Below, in pieces: positions 21,793-32,800 of a DNA stretch of 64,000 nt (positions are counted from its first letter, which is position 1; the number at the start of each line of letters is the position of its first letter). The DNA is taken from contig NC_089582.1 of assembly GCF_019320115.1 (NCBI RefSeq), positions 117,310,637-117,374,636 on the forward strand. The letters are read 5' to 3'. The translations under genes and the position numbers were made by a program. The notes under the pieces are model-generated. The model worked only from the letters and a program-made list of their open reading frames with translations, did not search any database and was not told the origin of the DNA. This DNA is from Miscanthus floridulus. Its lineage: Eukaryota > Streptophyta > Magnoliopsida > Poales > Poaceae.

Positions 21793-22339
21793 TATAGCTG
21801 GCCATTTGGCCCGGACACTATGGGCCAGCCCAAGTATAGCACTAAGTAGCACGGCCCAGGAACGGCCCGGCCCAACGGCCTTCGTGCCGGTGCCTGGCAC
21901 GGCCCGGTCTTAGTGCTGTGTCTGGGCCACCATTCTGGCCTGTAGTGCCGGCACGGGCATGGCACGCTATATGGGCCGGTCCGGCAGCAGTATGGCCTGA
22001 CACCATTGGATCTCCGGCCTCGCTCTCATTGGACCGTTGGATCCGGCCATTGGAATAGGGGGTATAAAACCCGCCCCGGCCGGCCGGCAGCATCTCGCTC
22101 CGTCGCCCAAATTCATTTGCTCTCAGCTCTCCCCCGTAGCGTCGTCTCGCCCGCTCCTCTCTCGCCTCGCTCACCTCTCTCAGGGAGTCAGCGTCGCCGC
22201 GTCGGCGACTCGCTCTGCTCTCTCGCCTCCGACTTCTTCTCGCTCTCCGGTGGCCTCTGGAGCCACCGCTGGCCGGCACTGGTACAATCCTTAACCCTAA
22301 CCCACACTCAATCCCTAACCCTAACCCTTGATCTCGCTT

Positions 22340-22520
22340 CGTCCTCACCGGATCCATCGTCGACCTCGTCGGATCCGTCGGTTTCCTCACCGGATCCGTC
22401 GGTTTCCTCATGCGGACCCGTTGTGTACTTCGCCAGATCCATGCCTCGTCGACCTCGCCGGTTCCGTCCCTTGTCGTCGACCTCGCCGGATCCGTGCCTC
22501 GTCGACCTCGCCGGTGACTC
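22340..22520 (+). repeat. Short tandem motifs in hAT 5' leader
   Basis: Repeated phrases such as ccggatccgtcggtttcctca (twice in tandem near 22380-22410, 20-21 bp each) and cgtcgacctcgccgg (several copies to 22515) form an imperfect array upstream of the transposase. The same array, rearranged, lies in the right arm at about 55115-55270. Confidence 0.6.
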
Positions 22521-22613
22521 TGTTACTCTGGCTTTGAAGGTAAGTCGCCGTCGACCTAACCCTTGCTCAATCCCTAACCCTAACCCTCGATCTCTACTAA
22601 CCCTTGCTCTATT

Positions 22614-24863
22614 TTGTCTGAAGCCATTGAGGGACCGGGGCGGCGACGAGTGGCGATGGCTGGATCCGACGACGAGACGGTTGAGGTCGGTTCCAACCAA
22701 GAGAGACGGTTGTGCGGGTTGGCCAGAGATGATGATGAGGACGACGTACGCGAGGATGCCGTGGAGCTATTCGGTCGTAACGTTCAAGCTCCCATCATTC
22801 TCGAGCCCTGCGATGATCAAGCAGTGGACGAGGAAGAGAATAACAACAAGCGGTCACGTCCCTCTACCTCGGCAGTGTGGCTTGATTTCAAGAAACTCTT
22901 CAAAATAGAGAATGGTAAGAAGGTCATGTATGGAGCTAAGTGCATCCATTGCTCTAAGGAATACTCTGGGCACTCTAGTGGTGGCACTGGTCACCTCACC
23001 CGGCATAGGGATAAATGCCCTAGGAGACATGAAAAAACTTGCATGTCTCAGTCACAGATCTCTTTTAATCCTGATGGTAGTATGCGCAATTGGGAGTACT
23101 GTCCTAGTGTTGCTCGTACTCAACTGGTTCGATTGCTTGCTAGGCTTGATGTTCCTATCTCTTTGAAAGAATCATATGCATTTGAAGAAACATTAGAACT
23201 GCTCATAATCCTAAATTTGTTTCAGTCTCTAGGCAAACTACCACTAGAGACATGCTTAAATACTTCACTAATTAGAAGGCTAAGCTTGTTGAGACTGTTA
23301 GTTCTGCTAGTGTTAACCTCTGATATTTGGTCTAGTAATGCCAAAGAGAACTACCTTAGTGTTGTTGCTCACTGCATAAACTCTGATTGGCAACTAGAGA
23401 AGAGAGTGCTTGGTCTTAGGCTTATTGATTGTTCCCACAATGGATAAAACATTGTTGATCTTATGTGTATTTATGCTTGCTGATTATGGTTTGACTAGAA
23501 AAGTATTTGATGTTACTTTAGACAATGCATCATCTAATGTATCAGCCATGCAAAAATTTAGACATGTTCTTTCTAAATATCTTGGTATTGAAGTTGTGGA
23601 TAATGCATCATCTAATGACAGTGATGATTTAGACAATGCAGTTAATTGTAGTGCATGTCACATTATCAATCTGATTGTTAAGGAGGCCCTAACTGCTCTT
23701 AAGCCTTTGATTGAAAATTTTAGAATTGCAATATCTTTCTTAAACTCATCTAACCAGAGAATTACAGCATATAAAAGTTATTGCATTGCCACCTGTGTTA
23801 GGCCTAGAAAGTTTTAACTAGACATGAAAGTTAGGTGAAATTCTACATACTTAATGCTTAAGCATTTGTTTCCACATAAGGTCTCATTCACTACTTTCAT
23901 CCATGCTCAATATTCTAGGGCTGAAGGTGGTCAGTTACTTTTAACTGATGACCATTAGGCTATGGCAAAAAAATGCTTAAATTTCTTGAACTGTTTTATG
24001 ATGCTACAGTTGTATTGTCTGGTGTGTACTATCCTATATCTCCACTTATGATTTATTATCTTGTTAAGATTGCTATGCACCTAAAGAATTATGCTAATGA
24101 TACTCACATCAGACCTGTGGGTTCAACCTATGATAGACAAATATAATAAATACTGGAGGGACATAGCTTTGTTTTATTCTTTTGCATTCATTATGGACTC
24201 CAGAGCTAAAATGAAAGGTTTCAAGAGAGTGCTTAGGAGGTTGTGTACCCTTACTAGTACATATTATAGTGCTTATCAGGTTGACACTAGAGCTCGACTT
24301 ACTGATGTCTACAATAAGTATGAGAAAAAATATAGAGGCGTTAGGTTGAGGAGGATTGCCCCTCCTAACCTATCTGGTAAAAAAGGTCTGCTTAGGATAA
24401 AATTTATGATGATGATAGTGATGTTGGTGGTGCTGGTGGTATGTATACTGTATCTGCTACTTTAATCATGGCTAGAGATAGATCTGCAACTGACCTGCCA
24501 CAGGCTGCAAGTTCTTTAGGTTCTAATGTTTCTGAACTTGTTTCTTACTTGGACTGTGACACTGTGAACCATTCAGATGATGATTTTAACATTTTGGACT
24601 AGTGGCATCAGCACAAACTCACATGTCCAGTGCTATCAATCATGGCTAAAGATATTTTAATTGTTCCTGTTTCAACCATATATTCAGAATCCACTTTTAG
24701 TATGACTGGTAGGATCATCGAGGAGCGACGGAGGAAGCTAAAGCCTGAAATGGTGGAGATGCTGACCTGCATCAAAGATTGGAAGGCTGCTGAAGCTCGG
24801 CTGCAACACATGGTGGAGGACAAGGAGCTTGAAGAAGTATTTGAAGAACTTTATCTAGATTAG
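22614..24863 (+). pseudogene. hAT transposase (Ac-like), frameshifted
   Basis: The first frame (22614-23447) has an acidic N-terminus and a BED-type zinc finger (KCIHC at about 22938-22952, then HLTRHRDKC), followed by the start of the catalytic fold (TSDIWSSN, LRLIDCSHN). The next blocks (23410-23817, 24091-24465) are in another frame: DYGLTRKVFDVTLDNASSN, ACHIINLIVKEAL, WRDIALFYSFAFIMDSRAKM. The C-terminal hAT dimerisation domain returns to the first frame at 24630-24863 (VPVSTIYSESTFSMTGRII, EMLTCIKDW). At least two net frameshifts and several stops make it non-functional. It cuts and pastes hAT elements in intact relatives. Confidence 0.85.
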
Positions 24864-25395
24864 TAATCATTTATGTAATAGGACTGTAATATTATGGACT
24901 ATGAACTGGACTTTGATGAACTTTATAATTGGAGCTGAGCTGTACTCTTTTTTCTATCTAGGGTTTGTTATAAGGGTGAGTTTTACCTAGATAGATTTTT
25001 AATGAGGCTGCCATTGCACTAAAGCTCTCAATAAAATATTATTTTGTTATCTCTACCTGTGTTTAAGACTTTGAGTTATTTTGTTATCTCAATTCAATGA
25101 ATATATCTAAGTGGCTTGTCATTTTTATTTTTTAAAGTATGCTTGTGATTCTAAGTTGAATAAAGGGTTAGGCACATGTAGTGTCCGGACCGACACGGGC
25201 AATGTAAAGTCGCCGTGCCATGTGACATGGCACAGAACGTCTAAGGGCCGTTAGTATCGTGCCTATACCAGCACTTAGACATGACCACACTACACGACAT
25301 GGCAAGGCTAACCTATCACCCACGTAGTGCCGTGCCTCGTCGTGCATGTGCCCGTATCCGTGCCCGTGTCATGCCGCCCCGTTTGGCCACCTAGA

Positions 25396-27256
25396 GAGCC
25401 GGTTTACGCACAGCTGAAAGGGGATAAGAACGGCCGGTTAAATATTCTAACAGATCCATCCACGAATGGGAAGAGAACACGTACACGATGACCTCCTATT
25501 GCCGGGACAATGAAACCGGTCTCATCGGTAGCTTCTGTGGACGTGATATTTTAAGGCGGCAGTAGGCTCCGGTGATCTTACCTCCTTCGCCTAGCTTCTA
25601 TTCACCCTAAATATATTTTATTTGGGTTATTTCTAACGCAACAGCTCCCAGCTACTCCCTCGTCAATATGCTGATACAATATTTAATCAATGGGCCTCTA
25701 TGACAGCTGGGCCCAATAACTAGTTTTTTTTTTTTGCGCCTGCCCAATAACTAGTTTATTAGCCAATCGTCCATGCTATACGAAGATGCATGCTCACACG
25801 TACATGCATATACTTATACGACGTGCTTAAGCTACCAGGCATGCATGGTCTTAGTGCACGTACACACAAACAAATTAAAATACGTGTACTATGAGCTATA
25901 AAATATTCGGTAATATTTCACTAGGTATATTCATGACATAGAAAGTTAAACTTAGGTTATACATTTTCTTTATTTTTTTCCTTTTATGAGAAAGCTCATA
26001 TATTATATACTAGTTTAGTACATTAACTATGATTTATTTAGTTAACCCCATCACTTAGTAGCACGGCAAATAGCCCTTAAAACATGGGGTATTACATTCG
26101 GTTTAACTGACCTCAGCTCCATAAACACAACTGGGTCGCTTCATAATTACTGGCGAAGATGTAGGAGAAAAGTTGACAAAAATCAAAGATGACGCTTTGA
26201 CAGGATCATAATCTATTTTTGGTGGAACATCTGGAAAGAGAGGAATAGGCGAACTTTCCAACAAAAAATTTCGAGCCCAAGACAAGTCGCAAGTTTGTGC
26301 AAAGATGATATAAGTCAGTTTTCTTTAGCGACGGCTCCAATTCATAATACGACAAACTAGCAGTAGACCTCTGTTAGTTTGGGTTTCTTCTCCAGTTGGG
26401 TCAGGGTTCTTGTTTTCGGCGTGTTTCCTAGTCTCAGTCTTTTTACCTATTTCTTGCGAGCAGTTGTTTTTTCTACTGTTTGCTACTGGGTGTAATTAGG
26501 GAGTTATAATTGCTCTTTTTCTTTTTATATCGTCTAATAAAACCCGTGGCAAAGCTTTTGTCGTCCTTTCGCAGGAAAAAAATCGCCACTGGACTGTGGA
26601 CTGTAGGCGGCGCAACCCAGCAGTAGATGTCCAAGCGCTTCCGGGAGAAGAGCACAGCCGGAGTGATTTGTGATTTCTCAACAAAAAAAAAAGCCGGAGT
26701 GATTTTTTTTTTGTTTTTTTACCTCGTCACGCACAAGTTAAATTTGAATTCAAACTTTATGTGCGGACAAAGGGCATCAGCACCCATTCTGAACCGATCC
26801 ATTGAATTTCGGTGAGTTGTGGCCTGTAACCAAAGCGAGGAACTGGATTTGCTCAACTGATTGTTCGTATGATATGATGGGGCCCTCTATCGTGATTTAG
26901 TGTTGTGGTGTAGTGTTAAAGATGCGTGAATCCGTTTACATAAAAACTCCATGATACGTTAACTAATTTCCTCCTTCCTTATACAGCTATTGCTATGGCG
27001 AGTGGCGACCGGTGAGAGAGAGCAACTCATGATCCTGCATGTTTCCATGCATGAACCCCGTCAAAGCATCTAGATTTCAGTTTGCTGGGATATAGGGCCA
27101 CGAAAAGATCAGATGCAGTCACTATGACTCGGTAAATCAGGGATGCATACCCTTTTCTAAAAAAGAATCAGGGATGCATACACAAAAGCAGCTACAAATT
27201 TGACTCATGGTCCGTTAAGATGGATAAGGTTCGCTTTTTATCTCTTTGATTAGCCT
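25396..27256. other. Left-arm sequence between hAT end and defensin-like gene
   Basis: AT-rich and without a recognised gene apart from a 60-codon ORF at 26103-26285. The part from 25787 on is matched in the right arm (53378-55004); the part from 25396 to 25786 is missing there. Confidence 0.5.
26103..26285 (-). CDS. Unidentified 60-residue ORF, possible exon (left arm copy)
   Basis: I do not recognise the product. It contains LFPDVPPKIDYDPVKASSL and VIMKRPSCVYGAEV. The same ORF, with an identical protein, lies at 54506-54688 in the right arm. Near its end a gaggtcagt phrase could act as a splice donor, so this may be an exon of a decayed gene. Conservation between arms reflects the recent duplication and is not evidence of function. 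Confidence 0.2.
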   Translation of the reverse strand: MSWARNFLLESSPIPLFPDVPPKIDYDPVKASSLIFVNFSPTSSPVIMKRPSCVYGAEVS

Positions 27257-27268
27257 ATATATATATAT
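27257..27268 (+). promoter_or_regulatory. TATA box of defensin-like gene (left copy)
   Basis: The run tatatatatata lies about 45-55 bp upstream of the ATG at 27311, a suitable spacing for a very short leader. The same run is present in the right arm in inverted orientation (about 53367-53378). Confidence 0.5.
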
Positions 27269-27310
27269 TACTACTATACTGTCAGCTAAAGATACACGTT
27301 ACAGGCCAAG

Positions 27311-27846
27311 ATGAATCTCAAACAAGCTACTCTTTGCTGCCTTCTTTTAGTGACACTCATGCTACACGCAGATTAAACCTCGGCTGCTGGTTTGTGTTCT
27401 TCATATATCTCTTTTCTGTTGTGTTCTAGTTTATTCATTCGATGATGATATGATCCAGGATAGGAGTGCAATTCCGTTTCTTGTTTTCACTTATCTTATT
27501 CTCTGTTCTTTTTTCTACTCGAGTAAAATGGTCTTCTAATCTTTTTACATATATGGACAAACTCACATTAGTAAACCTTCCTTTTTTTCTAAAGTTGTGT
27601 TGAATATTGTCATGTGATCAAGATCACAAATAACATGTGGACATGTACATGTTTATTTATTTATTTGCAGAGATCTGCATCAATGTAACTTTGAATATTC
27701 CATTTTGTAAAAAATGGATGTGCAAGTCAGCATGCTGGTTTCAAAAGAATGTACGTCCAGAAACAGTCAAGGAACATAAGTGTGTGAAAGGAGGGATCAA
27801 GGGCCGTTGTCACTGCATAATTTGTAAAAATGTTCCCCCAAGTTAA
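27311..27846 (+). pseudogene. Defensin-like (DEFL) cysteine-rich secreted peptide gene, left copy, premature stop
   Basis: Exon 1 (27311-27389) encodes a hydrophobic signal peptide containing LCCLLLVTLML. A 281-nt GT-AG intron (27390-27670, acceptor tttatttgcag) separates it from exon 2 (27671-27846), which in the matching phase encodes eight cysteines spaced C-x9-C-x4-C-x3-C-x15-C-x8-C-x1-C-x2-C. The C-x3-C and C-x-C pairs and the signal-peptide/intron/mature-domain structure are standard for plant defensin-like genes. A TAA at 27374-27376 (codon 22), just after the signal peptide, stops translation; an earlier gt in exon 1 would put exon 2 out of frame, so it does not rescue the gene. All eight cysteines remain. 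Family members act as antimicrobial or signalling peptides in the apoplast; no specific role can be assigned. Confidence 0.7.
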
Positions 27847-27853
27847 CTTGCAT

Positions 27854-27854
<1 letters not shown>

Positions 27855-27885
<31 letters not shown>

Positions 27886-27893
27886 AAGGAATC
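27855..27893 (+). repeat. Poly-G tract (39 G)
   Basis: An uninterrupted run of 39 G begins 8 bp after the defensin-like stop codon. Its counterpart in the right arm is a run of 41 C at 52738-52778. The length difference is what slippage or sequencing of homopolymers would give. Confidence 0.9.
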
Positions 27894-28368
27894 CATCATC
27901 AAGGAAGAATCAGTCAGTAGTTTGTCATGTCTTTGTCAGTGTTATCTCAGAAATTTAAGGTAGTAGTTATGTCTCGAGAGTTGTCTCTATTTGCTTTTAG
28001 TTTTAGCAAGCTATAGCGTGAATTATTGTTCTGAAATATTTGGTCCAATAATAGTATCTGTAACTAGTTTCTTCAACATGTGATGATTCTTGATGTGGAC
28101 TTTTATGTTGGCTGGACAAAATTTGACTGTCCAAAGAATTCAACCGGGAATGTAGATTAGCGAAGTACAGTGCCTACCATAGAGGTAACCTACACTAATA
28201 AATTAAATTAATTATGCATGTTTGCGCCAAAAGAATTGAAACAAAGTAACATCCTAACTAATTTGAAAAAATGACACTTAAATTAGTAAACTACTCCCCT
28301 GTTTCAAATTGTAAGTGGCATTAGGGGAAGAAATAGTTCAAAAACTGGTATAGGAGTTATAGTGAACT
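27894..28368. other. Left-arm flank between poly-G tract and LTR
   Basis: AT-rich, no gene seen. It is matched nearly base for base by 52253-52737 in the right arm. The bases touching the LTR are gaact here and agttc (its complement) there. Confidence 0.6.
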
Positions 28369-29566
28369 TGTCGGTACAGAAAGTGACCAACTAGTGAATA
28401 TTTGTAGTTTTGTTGTACGTTATGATTGGAGGTGGCCTAGCACTCAATGACACAGGATTTATACTGGTTCGGGCAACATGACCTACGTCCAGTCGGGGTC
28501 GGTCGGTGACTTTTATTCCCGAGCCCAGGTGCTCAAAGTTTGCTGTAGAGTTACAAACGAGAAGGAGAAAGATGGGGTGTACAAGAGGCCCGGTTGGCTC
28601 CGGTCGGAAGGGCCGAGAGCGACGGGGACTCCGCTATGAGCTAAGTGTTCAAGCGTGTGCTTGAGGTCTGAACCTGGCGGTTCTGTGGTTGTGAGCTATT
28701 GGACTAATGAATCTAAAGGAACTGAGCTTGGATCATTCGGTCTTCTTTGTTGGAGGAAGTGCACCCCCTTTTATAGAGGAAGGGGGTGGCTTTACAAGTG
28801 AGAGGGTGAGGGTACGTATGTTGCCGAGCCTTGTTGTCCACGCCTACCGAGCCTTGTTGCCCACACCGGTGGGTACAAGATAGTGGTAGGCGCCTACAAC
28901 ATTGTTGCTGTTGCTGTAGAATGTCAGATGCACACGGGAGGTCGCGCTGCCTTTTTTAGGGATAGTGGACGTCGGTACCTGCAAATACTGTTTGATGCCT
29001 AGAGGCATGTGAGGAGTCGCGCTATGTTCACCTGGTACGGTAAATCTATGTGCCCATACCACTATCGATGTCTAGAGATACGCGGGGGGTCTTACAGTAT
29101 GAGAGTTTTAGCGGCCCCTACAATACTGTAGAGGGAGATGTCGGTGCCTACAATACTGTTTGTGTTAGGTGGCTGCAGAGTACTATTCCGTGCAGGGTAT
29201 GGTCCCTGGTACAGTGGTTTTGACTTGTGATCCTTGCCTTTCTCCGCACGTCTTCTGGTTCCTACCGAGCGGGCGTCCCCGGTCGGATTGCTCCAGTCGG
29301 CTCTGAGTGCGCCGGTCGGAGAAGAGCGGTGAGCAGGGTTCCTATGAGCCCCGATCGGAGGGACGTGGGGTCGGAGTCAGAAGTAGGGCTCGGGGCAGGC
29401 CTTCCGATCGGAGAGGCCGTCCGAAGACGGCTGGAGCCCGAATCGAGCGCTCCAGTCGGACAGGTGGGCCAAGTAGCTGACGAGAGGGTGTTGTTCTTCT
29501 TGGGCCTGGCCTTCTGGTTGGTTGCTGGACCGCCCCTTCGCCCTTTTGTTTTGAGACTCTTGGGCC
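28369..29566 (-). repeat. Tat family no. 2 LTR, inverted and missing about 54 bp at its 5' end
   Basis: On the plus strand it starts tgtcggtacagaaagtgacc, the reverse complement of the LTR end at 52252. It retains the internal part present in the solo LTR (16773-18010) and an inverted TATA box (28767-28776). Homology ends at agactcttgggcc (29566), leaving out the first 54 bp of the LTR including its terminus. What follows on the right is the internal leader of the same element family in the opposite orientation, which cannot be produced by normal insertion. Confidence 0.85.
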
Positions 29567-29881
29567 CTCCTCCATCGACTCCGAGACGCGCGACCTCGAC
29601 GGCGCGGCATCTACGCTTCATTCCAAGCAAACTCTCTGCTCAAACCCCACTGTAAGTAATATGCGTACTACTATTTGCTCTTTATTTATTATCTCCCACC
29701 AATCACCTAGAGGGAATGTACCACCCACACCACAAACACCGTACGATCGGTTCCCCTACGGCCTCGTGTCCTCCGTGGACGCATACGCTCGGGGGCTCCG
29801 AAGGATGCTGGCACCATCCCCCCTCATGTCCGAGTTCATGGGAATGGCAGGCTACGTTCCTTCCATTTCCCATGAACTCCC
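29567..29881 (+). pseudogene. 5' leader and start of gag of Tat element no. 2
   Basis: From an ATG at 29661 the frame runs through YGLVSSVDAYARGLRRM and GMAGYVPSIS, a gag N-terminus that looks like a Tat-type gag. At 29877-29881 the bases ctccc are followed by the Tekay-like LTR; at 43429 the frame resumes after ctcct without a shift. No primer-binding site or correctly oriented 5' LTR is present on its left side, where an inverted LTR stub is joined instead. Confidence 0.65.
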
Positions 29882-32800
29882 TATGGTAGAACCGCCCGAA
29901 ATAGCACACTTACGGAGGCGCTCGTCTTCCACCAGACACTAAGCACCCCGGAAGCGAGCTACAACGAGCGACGTCCATCAGGCACACCCTAAGGGAGAAC
30001 TCGAAAGATCCACATTTTCCCCAAGGATCCAATAATGAAAATGAGTTACAATACTTGTCCATTTCATGCATCAGAGTTTAAAAAATGCATTATTACAATA
30101 CCAAATACCAGAGTGCGGATTAACAAACAGCGGAATTTAAATAAACATCTAGCGATAGGAGCGAGGAATCCGTCTGAGCCCACCAGAAGGATCCTCCACA
30201 CAACGTACTCTTCAAGCATCACCTACAACAGGGGTAAATAAACCCTGAGTACACAATGTACTCGCAAGACTTATCTGACTAGTGGGAATAATTTTCTGAC
30301 TCCAAGGAATATGAGAAGCTGTATGGCTTGCTGGTTTTCTTTAGCAGAAAGCAATACTAATAGTGCGTCCTTATTTATGTATTATTATCAGCTGTATTAA
30401 GTTATCATATATCTAGTCTATATACGCACCTATTCTACCTTCAAGCAAGAGTTGAGCAATCAGTTCTGTTTCTTCTCCTTTCAACTTTCAGTTCTTACTA
30501 CGATGCTAGAGCTAAGACAAGACGTACCGACTCGATGGCGATTCGTGAACCAATGTGCCCAGCTGGGTGCCCCAAAACACACGCCCCGCTTGTACCCTAG
30601 GCACAAGCAGGACTAACCCATCACTCTCCTATCCCGGGTGTCCAGGTCCCGTCCAAACTTGGACTCCAAGCCCCCACTCCTGAGTCCCAGACTCAGTGTG
30701 GTGCAAGGACCTCCACCACCTCCTCTTCCCATCAGTCGGTCCGGAAAGAGCCGGATCCGCGACAAGAGAGCAACAAGCCTTCCCTGCGCCCATACCCAAG
30801 TATGCACTTAGGACAATAGATCTGTGACTTGCCTAGCGTCCATTGCAACGACCGGTCCTTAATTGACACAGACATGGAAAAAGTGTAAACGAGATATGCC
30901 CTGTTGGCCGCAGGACACAACCCCTTACACCCACCAGTACCCAATCCATATCCCTACCCGGTCACCATTTCCTTTCCACCATTTTATTATGAGTGATCAT
31001 ATTTACCACCTACTTGCGAGTAACGGCAGGTTACTCCCGCTACCGGTATCCTGAGCATAGCAGCTACTCGACCTGTACTAGTCGGACTCATAGGTAGATA
31101 TATTTATGCAAGTAGTTTCCATAAAACGCCTGTAACATAAATGCACATCATATGTATATAGCAGTGATCATTTAAAAATAAGGATTATGCATCGGGGCTT
31201 GCCTTGGGCAGGTGTCGGGTCAGCAAGGTCAGTACCAACAGGCTCCTAGGCTTCCTCCTGTGCGAAGATCTCCTCCTCGTATTCCTCGATAACCTCGTCA
31301 TATTCTGGCTCGGCGATGGGCACGAAGTCTACCAGTTCGTGATCTACATGAGAATGATGATGCAATGTTTAATAAGATGACCACACAACTCTTAGCCTAA
31401 AAGTACATCTATTAAGCTACTAAGTGAGGTCTACCCACTAAGGCTAATCTATGTACTAGCACCACTAACAAGTATGAACGTGACATACATCCTCACAGCA
31501 ATTACGGATATCCCTCCTCCTAATGCCGATTTACGATATATACGATAAAGCAAGGATAACAACTACGCTATTTAGCCACTCGTTCTAAGGCTACCAATTT
31601 TACAGCAAGTACATAATGGCCTAGAGAACCTACTGTAAAATTTTCATGTTGATAGCTACCACGATTGTCCACAAATATTTCTACAAATATGAATCTATAA
31701 AATGGTAAGCCTTCTAATTAGAATTTATGAGCCTATTGTCATAACAGCTAACTGTGAACTAACTACACTAACAGATAGATGATATTTTTGCGAACCTAAC
31801 AAAATTAGTTTCGCTATTTTTGGACAACTACGCAATTTACTACGAGTTATCGAAGTTCAGTGCATAACCAAATTAACTAAACAATTCTAATTTACTGAAA
31901 ATGAAGAAACCGAATCTAGCCTCGCGGCCCAACACGTGCTGGTTCGGCCCATCCCGCTTTCCCGCCCGCGCACGTCAGTAGGCCACCGCACGGCCCACAC
32001 GGAGGCACGGCCCAGCCGGCCAATGGCCCACGATGGGGAAGGCCTGCGCGCGAAGGCAATTATGCACGGGCACCCCCGAACTATGATGAATTCGCAGCGA
32101 GCTCTAGGTCACTATTTCATCAGTCTACGCTTTTATAGCAGCACCCTCCCCTTTCTCAATCTTCCTCACGGCGAAGCCCCTACGGCCACCCGCGCACACC
32201 AGCGCGACGAGATTGGCATCGATGACCCACGCTGGCCACCCCAGTCCTCCCCCTACCAAAATAACGAGCCGACACTCACCTATGCACGAACGCGGAGCGC
32301 AGGGCGGAGATACACGCACCGGGACATCGCAGCGGGCTCGGACCACGATGGCGGGCACCCTGCAAGTACGGCGACGCCGTTCCGGTGAACATCAGCACGG
32401 TCGGGGCAAAGCAAGTAGCGAACGAGCACTAGCGACTCACCACGGAACTAAAAGGCGCGATGAATCGATCGGAGATGGCTCCGGTCGAGCCAGCCACGTG
32501 CGCGCGATGAGTGTGGCGGAGCACGGCAATGGCACGGCCGTGCCACGAGCTGCGCTATGGTGGTAGGGCCTAGGCTGTGGTGAGCACGGTGACAACCTAC
32601 TGGAGGAGGGGCTAGTAGCGCTAGGAATTGGACCGAGCTGCTGTGGTCACGTGGTTAGACGACGGTGGGCATCCGCCCGGTCATATGGACCCGATGGCGC
32701 GGCAATTCCAAAATTTGGCCCTGTGCAACAGCATTCGTAGCAGGGTGGGGACGGAGGCATGGCAAACTACCTAGCGGAGCCGAGCATGAGACGAATTGGA

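Larger units (their letters stand above)
21793..25395 (+). mobile_element. hAT-superfamily DNA transposon
   Basis: Candidate ends are tatagctggcc (21793-21803) and ggccacctaga (25385-25395), matching at 9 of 11 positions as inverted repeats. Both sub-terminal regions are rich in ggcccggcac-like motifs, typical of Ac-like hAT elements in grasses. Both flanks contain gagcc within a few bases of the ends, a possible remnant of the 8-bp target duplication, but borders are uncertain by 2-3 bp. The interior encodes a broken transposase (22614-24863). The right-arm copy of this element lacks everything from 22631 to 25786. Confidence 0.65.
21113..29566 (+). repeat. Left arm of large inverted duplication
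   Basis: Read in reverse complement, 51484-56516 is collinear with this arm from its inner LTR to position 21113. Many stretches are identical over dozens of bases, including both exons and the intron of a defensin-like gene copy. The left arm is longer because it keeps 22631-25786 (hAT transposase and right end) and about 415 bp of LTR that the right arm lacks. It ends inside an LTR at 29566, where homology stops abruptly. Outer homology ends at 21113 only because a retroelement interrupts the right arm at 56517. Confidence 0.92.

Noticed and set aside
22285..22330. ccctaaccctaaccc motifs resembling telomere repeats
   Set aside because: Only a few units, of the CCCTAA type and not the plant CCCTAAA type, and they recur in the hAT leader in both arms. 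They belong to the transposon's leader.
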